Shown here piece after piece: positions 51,756 to 60,519 of a DNA stretch of 64,000 nucleotides (position 1 is its first letter; the number at the start of each line of letters is the position of its first letter). The DNA is from Microbacterium enclense (lineage in GTDB: Bacteria; Actinomycetota; Actinomycetes; Actinomycetales; Microbacteriaceae), in the NCBI GenBank assembly GCA_038182865.1, contig CP116226.1, forward strand, positions 2,604,001 to 2,668,000, written 5' to 3'. The position numbers and the translations under genes are program-made. The notes beneath the pieces are model-generated. The model ran no database searches. It was not told the origin of the DNA and saw only the letters and a list, made by a program, of their open reading frames with translations.

Positions 51756-51774
51756 GGGAACCGGGATGGTTCTC
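51756..51774. promoter_or_regulatory. Leader palindrome GGGAAC-N7-GTTCTC, copy 1
   Basis: GGGAACCGGGATGGTTCTC, 30 bases before the DUF3846 start. Arms (G)GAAC/GTTC(T) separated by seven bases. The same element precedes the ribbon-helix-helix gene at 52278, with similar flanking sequence. Confidence 0.5.
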
Positions 51775-51897
51775 GTGGAATCGCAGAGCACCAACGAGGC
51801 ACGTTCATCGCTCGCGGCGAGGGTGAGGCGGGCGGCCGGCGAGCAAGCGTCCGGATGAACGAAAGCTCGAGCCGACCGCCCGGGTGAGGTGGAGCCG

Positions 51898-52245
51898 TCA
51901 GGTGCCCTGGGGCTTCGGCGGCGTCCGCGGCGTCTTCGGCGCCGGTGTCGCGTCGAAGATAGCGGCGATGGCGTCGCGTTTGCCCGCTGCCTCGCGTTCG
52001 ATCTCATCGCGGACGTCTTCTGCGCGGCGTTGGATGTGCGGATCAGTTCGGGCCTTGTCGATCCAGGCTTCGATGGCGAGGCGGACTTCGTCGGTGACAG
52101 TCCGGTCGTTGAGCTGGGCGATGATGTCCAGCTGGATGCGGGTGGACTCGTTGAGTCTGACCGCGAGGGGTTTGATAGGGCCGTAGCCGAGTCCGTTAGC
52201 GGACGAGACCGAGGCGGGCGGGGCGGTGGTGTTGGACTCGCTCAT
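51898..52245 (-). CDS. Ribbon-helix-helix-type DNA-binding protein
   Basis: 115 residues from ATG 52245 (GAAGGTGA upstream). An N-terminal disordered part is followed by KPLAVRLNESTRIQLDIIAQ and LNDRTVTDEVRLAIEAWIDK, the strand-helix-helix of an RHH domain, then a charged coiled coil (QRRAEDVRDEIEREAAGKRD) and a P/T-rich tail. RHH proteins of mobile elements act as autorepressors or relaxosome accessories. Probably binds the palindromes at 51756 and 52278. Confidence 0.7.
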   Translation of the reverse strand: MSESNTTAPPASVSSANGLGYGPIKPLAVRLNESTRIQLDIIAQLNDRTVTDEVRLAIEAWIDKARTDPHIQRRAEDVRDEIEREAAGKRDAIAAIFDATPAPKTPRTPPKPQGT

Positions 52246-52277
52246 GGGCGGGTCACCTTCCTTGACGGGTGCGGCCC

Positions 52278-52296
52278 GAGAACTCGGATGGTTCTC
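52278..52296. promoter_or_regulatory. Leader palindrome GAGAAC-N7-GTTCTC, copy 2
   Basis: GAGAACTCGGATGGTTCTC, perfect six-base arms, 33 bases before the RHH start. Matches copy 1 at 16 of 19 positions or more, with CGGATGGTTCTC almost intact. Confidence 0.52.
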
Positions 52297-52542
52297 TCCA
52301 AGACCGCATACCGGCAACGAAGCTATGGAGCGGGTGCCAGGACTGAACTGCAACACCCGCTGTCCCCAGTGAACGACAGAACATGCCCGAGGCCAACCGT
52401 CCGATCGAGCGGACTTTCTATCGAAGACCAGGCGCGGCGCGGCCGATATGAGTCGGCCGCCACCTAGGCCGCATTGTGCCAGCAAGCTGCGGAAGAGCCC
52501 GTGTTGCCCGACCGACCGGCGCGATTGCCGCGAAAGACCCGC

Positions 52543-53130
52543 TCAGCAGTCTTGCGGCAGAGGGAACGCTGGTTCGTTGTCGTTGATTTTCCCGTTCACA
52601 TCGCCCACCGTGGCGATGGTGCATGGATCGAGGTTGAGCGTGTCACCGGCATAAAGGACGTCTGGCTCCAATGCGGTCGGGTCGAACCGCCGCACTTCGT
52701 TGAGCAGCGACAGTTCGCCGGAAATCAGGCAGAAACGTTCGGCAACCGCGATCTGGGAGTCATTCGCTGCGACGACGTAGGCAGCGGGTCTGCCCTCCTC
52801 GCCCGACGCAGCCGTTCCCATCGCGCCCGGCCGCGGACCGAGATCTCGCATACCTACAAACGATTCGGCCTCGATCCGTCCGGGGTTCGCGTGAGCCACC
52901 ATGGTGCTATCAGGATCACAGCGGTCTCGACCCTGCGTGGTCGACGAGCCTTCACTCGACGGAGAAGCGGAATGAGTCGGCGGACTCGACTGCGTAGGCA
53001 CCACCGACTCCGTGACGTCAACGCCATCCGACGATGTACAGCCTGCGAGTGCGCCGACGCTGAAGAGGATAACCAGGAGGGTCGGTGTCACTCTGGTGTG
53101 ACGAAGCTTAGGAGACATTGAGACCGTCAT
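52543..53130 (-). CDS. LysM-like lipoprotein
   Basis: 195 residues from ATG 53130; ATG 53118 is an alternative. Both overlap the end of the upstream gene. The lipoprotein signal ends VGALAG-C, followed by a long S/T/P-rich linker. The C-terminal part resembles a LysM domain: QIAVAERFCLISGELSLLNE, LEPDVLYAGDTLNLDPC. It would sit on the outer membrane face and bind peptidoglycan. Last gene of the 58.0-52.5 kb export cluster. Confidence 0.68.
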   Translation of the reverse strand: MTVSMSPKLRHTRVTPTLLVILFSVGALAGCTSSDGVDVTESVVPTQSSPPTHSASPSSEGSSTTQGRDRCDPDSTMVAHANPGRIEAESFVGMRDLGPRPGAMGTAASGEEGRPAAYVVAANDSQIAVAERFCLISGELSLLNEVRRFDPTALEPDVLYAGDTLNLDPCTIATVGDVNGKINDNEPAFPLPQDC

Positions 53131-53467
53131 AGCGCAACTCCATGACCCACCACGACGGAGCAACAAAGTTGGCCTGCGTCCGCAATCGGATATTCCTGCC
53201 CCCCGTCACGACCCCAATGCGGGCGAACCCCGGCATGACCCCGTAGGTCTTGTTGATCCAGTGGGCGCCGTACTGGGTGCCACCAGCGTCGAGCAGCCGC
53301 ACGAACAACTGGGCGTGCTCCCAATACGCATCTCCTGGCAAAGTCACGCTTATGAGCCGAGCCTGGACGTTCCCCTTCATATAGCGGTACGTATCGAAGC
53401 CCTCTTCGTACCCACTGCCTTGCCACTGCTCGTTCTGTGCTGGAACACGGTACGTAGTCCACGCCAT
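53108..53467 (-). CDS. Unknown small beta-rich protein of the export cluster
   Basis: 119 residues, ATG 53467. Strand-rich and aromatic: TTYRVPAQNEQWQGSGYEEG, MKGNVQARLISVTLPGDAYW, HAQLFVRLLDAGG, NIRLRTQANFVAPSWWVMEL. Probably a beta-sandwich. No signal peptide. Between the frameshifted Tat protein and the LysM lipoprotein. Confidence 0.6.
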   Translation of the reverse strand: MAWTTYRVPAQNEQWQGSGYEEGFDTYRYMKGNVQARLISVTLPGDAYWEHAQLFVRLLDAGGTQYGAHWINKTYGVMPGFARIGVVTGGRNIRLRTQANFVAPSWWVMELRYDGLNVS

Positions 53468-53513
53468 TATATTGCCTTTCTAGATGATCCGCTTTTGCCT
53501 GAGATTCGAACAG

Positions 53514-54090
53514 TTACGCCAGGCGAAAACTTTCGAGCTCACTGAAGTCACCGCCGCGAGCAGGAGCAAGGTGGTTCTTTATGAACGCGTTGTCCGGATC
53601 CTCAAGAACAGCACGCCGAACCGCAGAATTGCATCCATTCTCAAGAGAGTCAAGGATCCGACGCACCTCCTCTTCGTCATCCCGCGAATGCGCATTCAGC
53701 GCTGCCGTCGCCATGGCACTCTGCCAGTACATGAAGACTTCGGCGTACCCATTCCCTCGGCGCCACACCACGGGAACATCGTTCGGCATGAAATTCGGCG
53801 CGATGTTTTCCAGGCCAGATTTTGCAGGAAAATGCAAATCCGGGCGGGAGCGGGAAGGGGAATGCTGCCACCGCCTCAACATACTCCGCGTGGATGCCCT
53901 CCAGATCTGTCACTCCGGCACTGGGCATCGCCCGAAGGAACTCCTCAGAGCTTCGAAGCTCGGGCTCGGCACTGGTGTTCGCGTCAGCCGCGAATGCGGA
54001 TCCGGTCGACAAACCGAGCATCCCGACACCACTAGCGACGCCTATCATCAGCGTGCGTCGAGAAACGGCACGCCCTCGCTTGTTGTGCAT
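53514..54090 (-). pseudogene. Tat-signal secreted protein interrupted by a frameshift
   Basis: From ATG 54090 (GGAGGAAAGT upstream) the frame gives a Tat signal (VSRRTLMIGVASGVGML, cleavage AFA-ADA) and a helical mature part ending FPFPLPPGFAF. At the AAAA run 53829-53832 (TTTT in the message) a one-base change moves coding into the frame that continues KSGLENIAPNFMPNDVP, VMATAALNAHSRDDEEEVR-like helices and ends ELESFRLA at 53514. Without the shift the protein runs into unrelated sequence. About 192 residues if joined. Mutation, sequencing error or programmed slippage are all possible. Confidence 0.65.
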
Positions 54091-54143
54091 ACTTTCCTCC
54101 ATGACGTGAAGTGGATGGTCATTGATTGTTGCAAACATCCAGG

Positions 54144-54677
54144 TCAACAAATAATCCGGTAATAAAGCGCGAGTGATACGAGGCCGGCTAGCGCGACTAC
54201 GCCGGACCACACACCGAGCATGGTTAGCCGCGCCGTGCGAGTATGAGAGAACCACGCGACAATGCATGTAGCTCCAAAGAGCGCGACGGATGGCAACAAC
54301 GTGAGGACTGACTCCACTATCGCCCCGGGTAGGCGGGTTCCGGGTGGTATCGCCGGGTACGCAAGCGAAGCGGTCAGCACGAACGCATACAGGAGCAAGA
54401 CGACGCCGGGCAGGATAGTGGCTACGACGCGTGATAGTGCAGAAGTACGCAAGTCGACGTACGCAAACAGACTGATAGCTGATACCGCGATTGACGCCAG
54501 AATCGCACCAATCAGCAAGACGCTCGCTGCCAGCCCGCTCGGGCAAGAGTGAAGCTGTTGCCAAAAAACTAGTCCGCTCCACCACACTGCCACTGATATC
54601 GGGAGCGATAGTGCGGTGAAGAGCCATCCCAGCGCCTTCGAGGCTCTGCCCTGCACATCAGAGTTGCGAGGGCTCAT
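54144..54677 (-). CDS. Four-to-five-TM membrane protein of the export cluster
   Basis: 177 residues from ATG 54677, ten bases after the DUF1906 gene's stop; a longer frame overlapping that gene is unlikely. Hydrophobic segments: LGWLFTALSLPISVAVWWSG, AASVLLIGAILASIAVSAIS, VVATILPGVVLLLYAFVLTA, LTLLPSVALFGATCIVAWF and LGVWSGVVALAGLVSLALYY. No family recognised. Confidence 0.65.
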   Translation of the reverse strand: MSPRNSDVQGRASKALGWLFTALSLPISVAVWWSGLVFWQQLHSCPSGLAASVLLIGAILASIAVSAISLFAYVDLRTSALSRVVATILPGVVLLLYAFVLTASLAYPAIPPGTRLPGAIVESVLTLLPSVALFGATCIVAWFSHTRTARLTMLGVWSGVVALAGLVSLALYYRIIC

Positions 54678-54687
54678 GGCGCTACTC

Positions 54688-57033
54688 TCACTTGAATCGA
54701 GCGAAAAGTGCATCTGCGAAACCCAGACCGATTTGTTTCGACTCAGCATCCGACGGCGCAGGAACCCCTTCGTCCAAAAACTCCTTCAAGGCACGTTCGA
54801 CCCAAATCCAGTGCACGAACAGGCTCGCCCCGCCCTCTGCTGCGTTCGCCTTCGAACCACCGAAGCGACGGGCCGCAAACTCTCGGTAGCGCCACGTCGA
54901 GTCCCGAGAGCACTCATACTCAATTTGACGAACACTCTCTAAGAAACTCATCCCTGACGCCATCAGCGACCGCGTCAAGTAAGCGTCGACATCGCAGAGT
55001 AGATCCTCCTGAGAGAACCGCCCCGAGGATGGACCCCCAACGTTCTTCTTGAACCAATCGCGAATAGAGGGCGACGACGCTCTATAGTTTGCGTAATAGT
55101 CGTTCCACGCGTTGACGAGGTCACCTGCCCACCCGGCGAGGTCTGCTGTTCGGGCCCACACTGTGGGTTCTTCCCAGACCCACCGTAGGTAGCCACGCAG
55201 GGATGCTGCGAAATGTGTCATACGCGGGATCTGCGAGTCGGCGGGCGCAGTGGCGATCGCCTCAAATGCAGCGCGGGCGTCTCGTCGCGCTTGCGCCCAG
55301 CCAACCGGCCGGTCTAGGTAGATGGGGTCGTTCTCTGACGCCGGGGCGTACAACGTCCAGACCGGAGCTTGGTAGTTTGGCTCGAGCCTCTGTATGTAGC
55401 GAAGAACGTAGTCGACGGGGAAACCGTCGGGATCGGCTGCCTCGGCTTTGACGATGTTCTCCGCAAAGTACCAGAGGTAGTCTTCGTCGAACTGTGTACC
55501 GGCTGACGTGGTCCGCAACGCCGTCGGGTACACGCTGTCGCTCCCAGCTGGTGTGGCTCGACTTGACTGAACGTTCTTGTCAATCTCCACCGAAGCGGAG
55601 GAATCGCTCAACGTTAACCCAGCGATCTGGTCATATGACCAAGATGGAGGGAGGCTGAAGCCGAGATTTCCGCTCCACCCCCAGGACATTGAGGCAATGA
55701 AGGCCTCTGACGCAAGACCTTCTTTGATGACTCTCGTGCAGACGTTCCTTGTTCCGTAGACGCCAATCTTGTACTTCACGGACAGTCGGTCGAGGTAGTA
55801 CTTCACGCCGCGGAAGTACGGGAGGATACGCGAGGTTATTTGATCATCGATTGCGTCGAAATCAACGGCGAAGAATACCGTTGTCCCTTCCTTGAAGCCG
55901 AGTTGTCGAAGTCGTCTCGCGGCTTGGAATCCATGGTCGAGCCCTTTGGGACGACTGAACTCATTCTCGTTCGTGTTGTCTTCCTGCATGATGGGGAACG
56001 TCTTCAGTCCCGCCGCGAAAATCCGCTCCAACTCTCCGGGCGCGTATCTCTTGCCGTCGACGGTCAGGTAACGCCCAACAGTGCGGTACCCCTTTTGGTA
56101 TATGAGCGCGCACTGTGCCGCGCTGAGTTGCGTGCTCATATCGCTTGCCGCGCCAGCGCGATTTTCATCTCCAGTGCTCACAAGGAGACCAGCCCACGTG
56201 GTGTAGTTGCCTACGCCGGTTTGCGGAAGCTCTGCGTACCTCTGAAATGACTTGGTGAATTCCTGGGTCGCACTGTCAAATTTTCCCGACAGCGGCGCTG
56301 GATAATCGTTGAATCGTAAGGCGCATTGGAACAACCGCACCCATCGTTTGCCGCTATCCACAGAGTTGAGCTGAACGGTAGCGTTTGCCTTCAGGCCGGA
56401 CTGTGTTCCAGGTCCGAAGTTTCCGTTCGCGACGCCGTCTTTCATGTCCAGTTCGTACTGGATGCCGTACATGAGGCCGATCTGGGTGTTGCGCGAATAC
56501 AGACCGTCCGTGGGTAGTAACGGAAAGTCAGCCCGCGACGAGTATCGCGCATTGAGCCACTGCTGAGCGGCTCGCTTTGCCTCCGTACCTGCGCCGATCA
56601 AGATGTACGCGTCCATGGTGAGCAGCGACTTCATGAGCTTCGCGTTCACTGTCATCACCGCGGATGACAAGCCGAGGTCGGCGTTGACGGTAGAGATGCT
56701 TGAGCTAACGGCGGCGTCGAACTTTCCGTTCTCCCAACCGCCGGTATACCCCTTCGTCCACAGCGCACCCTGGAGGATTCGTATGACCCGTGTCTTCCCT
56801 GCCGTTGTGGTTGGGCTGAGGGATCCAAACTGAGACGTGAAACGCGCTTGGGTTGCGGGGCCGAAGCTATCCGAGAGGGAGGTGATGCCGAGTTCTATCT
56901 GCAGCGCCCTTGTAGCCGCGTACATCGTCGGCCATCCCGGTTGCTCGTTCTCCGGGACCTTGATCCACTGTGAGTTCGTCTTGTATGTGGCATTCAGCCA
57001 TTTCTGAAACTCAAGGACTTTCGGATTCGCCAT
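54688..57033 (-). CDS. DUF1906 (Rv2525c/YbfG-like) glycoside-hydrolase-like protein
   Basis: 781 residues. Residues 1-300 look like peptidoglycan-binding-type helical repeats (FQKWLNATYKTNSQW; GKTRVIRILQGALWTKGY; QQWLNARYSSRADF; KRWVRLFQCALRFNDYP). Residues about 305-490 form the DUF1906 barrel (YRTVGRYLTVDGKRYAPGE, TVFFAVDFDAIDDQI, YKIGVYGTRNVCTRVI, WSYDQIAGLTLSD). The C-terminal 290 residues are an unrecognised helical domain. No signal peptide is visible, as in B. subtilis YbfG, which it resembles from memory. Two bases downstream of a Tat-exported protein gene. Confidence 0.82.
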   Translation of the reverse strand: MANPKVLEFQKWLNATYKTNSQWIKVPENEQPGWPTMYAATRALQIELGITSLSDSFGPATQARFTSQFGSLSPTTTAGKTRVIRILQGALWTKGYTGGWENGKFDAAVSSSISTVNADLGLSSAVMTVNAKLMKSLLTMDAYILIGAGTEAKRAAQQWLNARYSSRADFPLLPTDGLYSRNTQIGLMYGIQYELDMKDGVANGNFGPGTQSGLKANATVQLNSVDSGKRWVRLFQCALRFNDYPAPLSGKFDSATQEFTKSFQRYAELPQTGVGNYTTWAGLLVSTGDENRAGAASDMSTQLSAAQCALIYQKGYRTVGRYLTVDGKRYAPGELERIFAAGLKTFPIMQEDNTNENEFSRPKGLDHGFQAARRLRQLGFKEGTTVFFAVDFDAIDDQITSRILPYFRGVKYYLDRLSVKYKIGVYGTRNVCTRVIKEGLASEAFIASMSWGWSGNLGFSLPPSWSYDQIAGLTLSDSSASVEIDKNVQSSRATPAGSDSVYPTALRTTSAGTQFDEDYLWYFAENIVKAEAADPDGFPVDYVLRYIQRLEPNYQAPVWTLYAPASENDPIYLDRPVGWAQARRDARAAFEAIATAPADSQIPRMTHFAASLRGYLRWVWEEPTVWARTADLAGWAGDLVNAWNDYYANYRASSPSIRDWFKKNVGGPSSGRFSQEDLLCDVDAYLTRSLMASGMSFLESVRQIEYECSRDSTWRYREFAARRFGGSKANAAEGGASLFVHWIWVERALKEFLDEGVPAPSDAESKQIGLGFADALFARFK

Positions 57034-57035
57034 AG

Positions 57036-58013
57036 TTACGCAGTTTCGGGTTCAGAGAAGTCGGAGAGAGCCGTACCGGAGCTGCTGACCGGAGCGGAAG
57101 AGTAGAGACCAGTTGCTCGACACCCAGGCAAGCCATTGTCGGGGATCACCACGGTCACTGTCGGACTTTGGGTGAGGCTCGGCCGTGTCGAATCGACGTC
57201 AGCGAGCGCGAAGCTCACTTCGTAAACATCGCCTACGGGCGTCGACGACGGGACGCCGAAGCGGCATGATCGTCGTTCGGAGGCTCCAACGCCTTGTTTT
57301 GCGTCAGAGGTGATGTCAGGCGTGGCTTCGACAAGGTCTGCGCCCGACGGAGTCAGAGAGTATTCAACCTCTACCCCTTCTGGGACACTGCCGGGCCCGA
57401 CGTTCCGAAGCTGAACGATCGAAGGTACGTACTGGCTATCAAGAAGCGTCCATGCAACGACCAGTTCCGCTCCCCATGCCTGGACCGAGACCGCGCGGAC
57501 CTCCAGCGTCGTCTCGACTGTTCCAAATTCGATGCGTGTTGCCACTGGGTCGTCGAACGTGTCCGAGGGATAGATGGCCGCCACCCGTGCCTGAGGCGCG
57601 AGTCGGACTGTTTCGGCGGGGATCGTGAAGGTCACGGATGAGGCAGTGCTGTTGGAAGCAGTCAGCACGCTTAGTTGGCCATTCCGGTCTTCGATCACTG
57701 CTCGGTCGGAAGCGGTCCAGATCCGTCCATCCCAGGACACCGTGAGGGTCGTGGGTCCTCCCGTTGCGTCAATCTTGATCAAGCATGGAAAGTCAACGTC
57801 TGACCTAGAGTCGCCGGCCGTGCCGAAGACGGTGGCAGTAACACGTTCCAAAACGTCGATACGCACTGACGGGGAGGGTGAGGGCGCAGCCGTCGGCGAA
57901 TCGCTCGCAGCCATCGCAGCTTCGGACACCTGCAGTGTCGGCACCGCAGCGCCTATACCCAGCAATTGCAGAGCTGCGCGCCTTGAAATTTTGCGCGGGG
58001 TAGCCCTGACCAT
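57036..58013 (-). CDS. Tat-exported beta-sandwich protein
   Basis: 325 residues from ATG 58013. Twin-arginine signal (KISRRAALQLLGIGAAVPTL, cleavage near AMA-ASD), then a P/S linker and two or three beta-sandwich units (RVTATVFGTAGDSRSDVDF; TTLEVRAVSVQAWGAELVVAW; VPEGVEVEYSLTPSGADLVE). Two cysteines in the mature part. Function unknown. First gene of the export cluster. Confidence 0.75.
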   Translation of the reverse strand: MVRATPRKISRRAALQLLGIGAAVPTLQVSEAAMAASDSPTAAPSPSPSVRIDVLERVTATVFGTAGDSRSDVDFPCLIKIDATGGPTTLTVSWDGRIWTASDRAVIEDRNGQLSVLTASNSTASSVTFTIPAETVRLAPQARVAAIYPSDTFDDPVATRIEFGTVETTLEVRAVSVQAWGAELVVAWTLLDSQYVPSIVQLRNVGPGSVPEGVEVEYSLTPSGADLVEATPDITSDAKQGVGASERRSCRFGVPSSTPVGDVYEVSFALADVDSTRPSLTQSPTVTVVIPDNGLPGCRATGLYSSAPVSSSGTALSDFSEPETA

Positions 58014-58522
58014 AGTCACCCCCGTTGACTGGCTCCCGGGTTCCGGCTCGGGATGATGCGGTGATCCTGCGGGAGTTGATTCGACATTATCGGCCGCACC
58101 AACATGCGTCTGTCCCCCAAACGGGTGGATTTCGCGAATGTCAACCCCGTTGACACCTGAGCCTCAGAACTCCGCTTTTTAAAGACCCGAGGCATGTTTC
58201 GTCATACACAGCGTCGCATGACTGCCCATACGGTGCTGTCACCTCAGTTGTACCGGCCTCAGTGTCTCTGGAGGGATGCGCGGGCGCGGCGTCAATGACT
58301 GACCATTCACAAGTCGCATTCAACAGCGTCGCGTTCAGGAGGGCCGCGGCTGTCGTGTGAAGCCCAGTTGCGTCGACACGTCTGGACGCAGTCGCTGGGT
58401 TGATACCTCCGCCCGAGTGGCTGAAGGCCATCATCTCTCGGCATGCCTTGGCTGGGGAGACGTGCGGCCAGCTACCGTCATTATGAAACCTCCTGTCCAT
58501 CCGAGTCGGGCATACTGCGCGT
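58014..58522. other. 500-base divergent spacer, no firm gene
   Basis: A minus-strand frame from about 58435 to 58141 reads TTAAALLNATLLNATCEWSV and APYGQSCDAVYDETCLGSLK with three cysteines and could be a small decayed or real gene, but its ribosome site is poor. Otherwise nothing recognised. Confidence 0.4.
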
Positions 58523-58813
58523 ATGCACTTCGACGCCAATCGATCTGTTGCGAGGCTGGACGATGTTCGACGCGTTCTTGTCAACGCGCGGGTGCTCGGT
58601 GATCTCCCTGCGGATGCCCGGATACGTGTCGCAGATGAGATGAGCGGGTGCGTCGTCACCGCACTCCTGCACGGCGCCACCCTCTCAGACCTGCGTGCGG
58701 ATCTTCATTCGCTTCTTACCGTCGCCTACGACGTGGATGTCACCGCGGGCGACTGCGAACAACTGGCACGTGAGTTCAACGAGTTCATCGCACCACCCGC
58801 TCAACGCTGGTGA
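58523..58813 (+). CDS. Small helical unknown protein
   Basis: 96 residues. Its TGA overlaps the GTG of the META-domain lipoprotein gene (GTGA), which supports it being translated. Helical: VARLDDVRRVLVNARVLGDL, ARIRVADEMSGCVVTALLHG, DLHSLLTVAYDV. No signal or TM segment. Confidence 0.6.
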   Translation: MHFDANRSVARLDDVRRVLVNARVLGDLPADARIRVADEMSGCVVTALLHGATLSDLRADLHSLLTVAYDVDVTAGDCEQLAREFNEFIAPPAQRW

Positions 58814-59214
58814 GCGGCGGCGGACAGGTGCGCGGGGGCACGAGTTGCGCTCCCTGCGTAGGGAGAGCTGGACGCGCGGGAGTGGTCACTGTTCTGGCGG
58901 GGGCGCTGTTTCTCAGCGGCTGTGCCGCCCCGGCAGCTTCCGGGCGGTGGGGCAGCGAGCAAAGAGATGAACCGTACGTGGATCTGCGCGTCGGCGGTCA
59001 GCTGGTCGGCTATGACGGGTGCAATTCGTTCTCCGGCACGTGGGAGGACGAGGGCGACGTGGCGGTGTTCTCCGAGGTATCCACCACCCTGGTGGGATGC
59101 CTGGGCGGACCTCCCCAATGGCTTGGCTCCGCGCGCACAGCCAAAGTAGATGGCGATCGACTCGTCTTCTTCGATGATGTCGGCGTTGAACTTGGGGCTC
59201 TCTCGAGGCCGTGA
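58810..59214 (+). CDS. META (HslJ-like) domain lipoprotein
   Basis: 134 residues. N-terminal region with a lipoprotein signal ending LFLSG-C (lipidation Cys at about 38), then a META domain: GRWGSEQRDEPYVDLRVGGQ, YDGCNSFSGTWEDEGD and STTLVGCLG. META/HslJ domains occur in envelope-stress lipoproteins. Translationally coupled to the small upstream gene. Confidence 0.75.
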   Translation: MSGGGQVRGGTSCAPCVGRAGRAGVVTVLAGALFLSGCAAPAASGRWGSEQRDEPYVDLRVGGQLVGYDGCNSFSGTWEDEGDVAVFSEVSTTLVGCLGGPPQWLGSARTAKVDGDRLVFFDDVGVELGALSRP

Positions 59215-59408
59215 CGCGCTCATTGGCGGCAACGGCGATGATGTTGCCGTGATCTGACGAACCGCGGCCGACACTCGGGGATAATCCAGCCGAACCTGTG
59301 ATCGTGTCGCGTTGGTGTCGAGGAAGTTCCAACGGGTCTCAGGCCCGTGATGTGCGGCAGACGCAAGAGGACAGGCGGCGCCGTTCGTTCGGCGCGTGGG
59401 GATCGCGC

Positions 59409-59927
59409 CTAGGCGGGCCAGACGTCGATGAGGTACCGCTCTTCGCCGTCGTCGGCGGAGTCGTTGTGGTCTTCGCGCGGCCGCCGTGACCACGCAGCGC
59501 GGACGACGTATTCACCCGGTCGCGGCAAGGTCACTCCGGCAACGTCCCCGAGCCCGCCGGGTGGAATCGCTTGCAGCGTCGTGCTCGCAAGGTACACGCG
59601 GACCACATCGTGGTGGGGCCACACCAAAGAGTCGAGCGGCGGCTCCGTTGAGCGGTACCGGAGGCAGATCCCGACAAGTCCGGTGTGTGTCCCGGTGCTG
59701 AGCCATAACCCGAGCGGCGGGTGGGGTTCGAGCACCTCCCGCGCAAGTGTCAGTTCGGGCCACTCCGCAGCATCGACATCACCCAGCAGAATCAGACGGT
59801 GATCGGCCCCAACAAGAACGAACTCACTCCCCACCGATCCAGTATGTCGGGACGTACCTGCTGCTCGTCCAGCGGCACCAGACGCCGTTCCGTCGCAGAT
59901 CGCATCCGCCGCGTATCGAGACGACAC
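59409..59927 (-). CDS. Unknown soluble protein
   Basis: 172 residues from GTG 59927; a GTG at 59834 (VGSEFVLVGADHRL) may be the true start, since the first 30 residues are low-complexity. The rest is beta-rich: LILLGDVDAAEWPELTLA, PPLGLWLSTGTHTGLVGICL, VVRVYLASTTLQAIPPGGLG, GEYVVRAAWSRRPREDH. Follows the SRPBCC gene by 22 bases on the same strand. Confidence 0.55.
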   Translation of the reverse strand: MSSRYAADAICDGTASGAAGRAAGTSRHTGSVGSEFVLVGADHRLILLGDVDAAEWPELTLAREVLEPHPPLGLWLSTGTHTGLVGICLRYRSTEPPLDSLVWPHHDVVRVYLASTTLQAIPPGGLGDVAGVTLPRPGEYVVRAAWSRRPREDHNDSADDGEERYLIDVWPA

Positions 59928-59949
59928 CGGTCCTTGAGCCTGCAGGTGT

Positions 59950-60411
59950 TCACTCCGGTGTCACGTCAGGCTCGTTGCACATCTGTGCGAGGGCTAGACC
60001 ACGACGGGTGAGGAGACGCTTTATGCAGGGAACGAGCAGGACACGGTCGACGATGAAACCGCAGACCAGTGCGGACAAAGATACGACATCCGTCATACGC
60101 GTGACGCCCTCGCAGGGTTCGAAGATGTGCCAGTGCCGGAAGTAGGCCAACGGGCCAGAGGTCTGCTCGTCTTGGGAGAAGACGGGTTCGACCATCTCGG
60201 TAATCTCGCTTGTCAGCGCCCACCAGATGCCGAAGTGCTTCGCCTTCCACTGCACATGCTCACCGAGGGCAATACTCCCCGACGTCACGCCCGACACAGC
60301 TCGCTCTTCGGTACCGACCATCGACCGCTGGTGCAATCCGATGTCCGTCGCGAGGAGGAATGCGCGTTCGGGACTAGCGGGAATGCACGTGACGACCGTG
60401 ACCTCACTCAC
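59950..60411 (-). CDS. SRPBCC (START-like) family protein
   Basis: 153 residues. Helix-grip fold pattern: TVVTCIPASPERAFLLATDIGLH at the start, GEHVQWKAKHFGIWWALTSEI, YFRHWHIFEPCEGVTRMTDVV, and a long C-terminal helix. SRPBCC proteins bind hydrophobic ligands or act as cyclase/hydratase-like enzymes; the ligand here is unknown. Confidence 0.78.
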   Translation of the reverse strand: MSEVTVVTCIPASPERAFLLATDIGLHQRSMVGTEERAVSGVTSGSIALGEHVQWKAKHFGIWWALTSEITEMVEPVFSQDEQTSGPLAYFRHWHIFEPCEGVTRMTDVVSLSALVCGFIVDRVLLVPCIKRLLTRRGLALAQMCNEPDVTPE

Positions 60412-60519
60412 GAAAGCCCTTAGAGCAGTCGTCTTCGCGCTTCCACCATCGTGATGGCTTCTGACGTCTGCTCGGGTAACCAGCTATTGTGACGACGTTG
60501 CGGACGACGCGCGTCACGT

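Noticed and set aside
52543..58013. Reading the export cluster as a contractile or type VII secretion locus
   Set aside because: No sheath, baseplate, EccC ATPase or WxG100 protein is present.
58141..58680. Minus-strand frame of 179 codons
   Set aside because: Its front half overlaps the coupled gene at 58523 and is low-complexity; only the last ~95 codons look possibly coding, and the ribosome site is poor.
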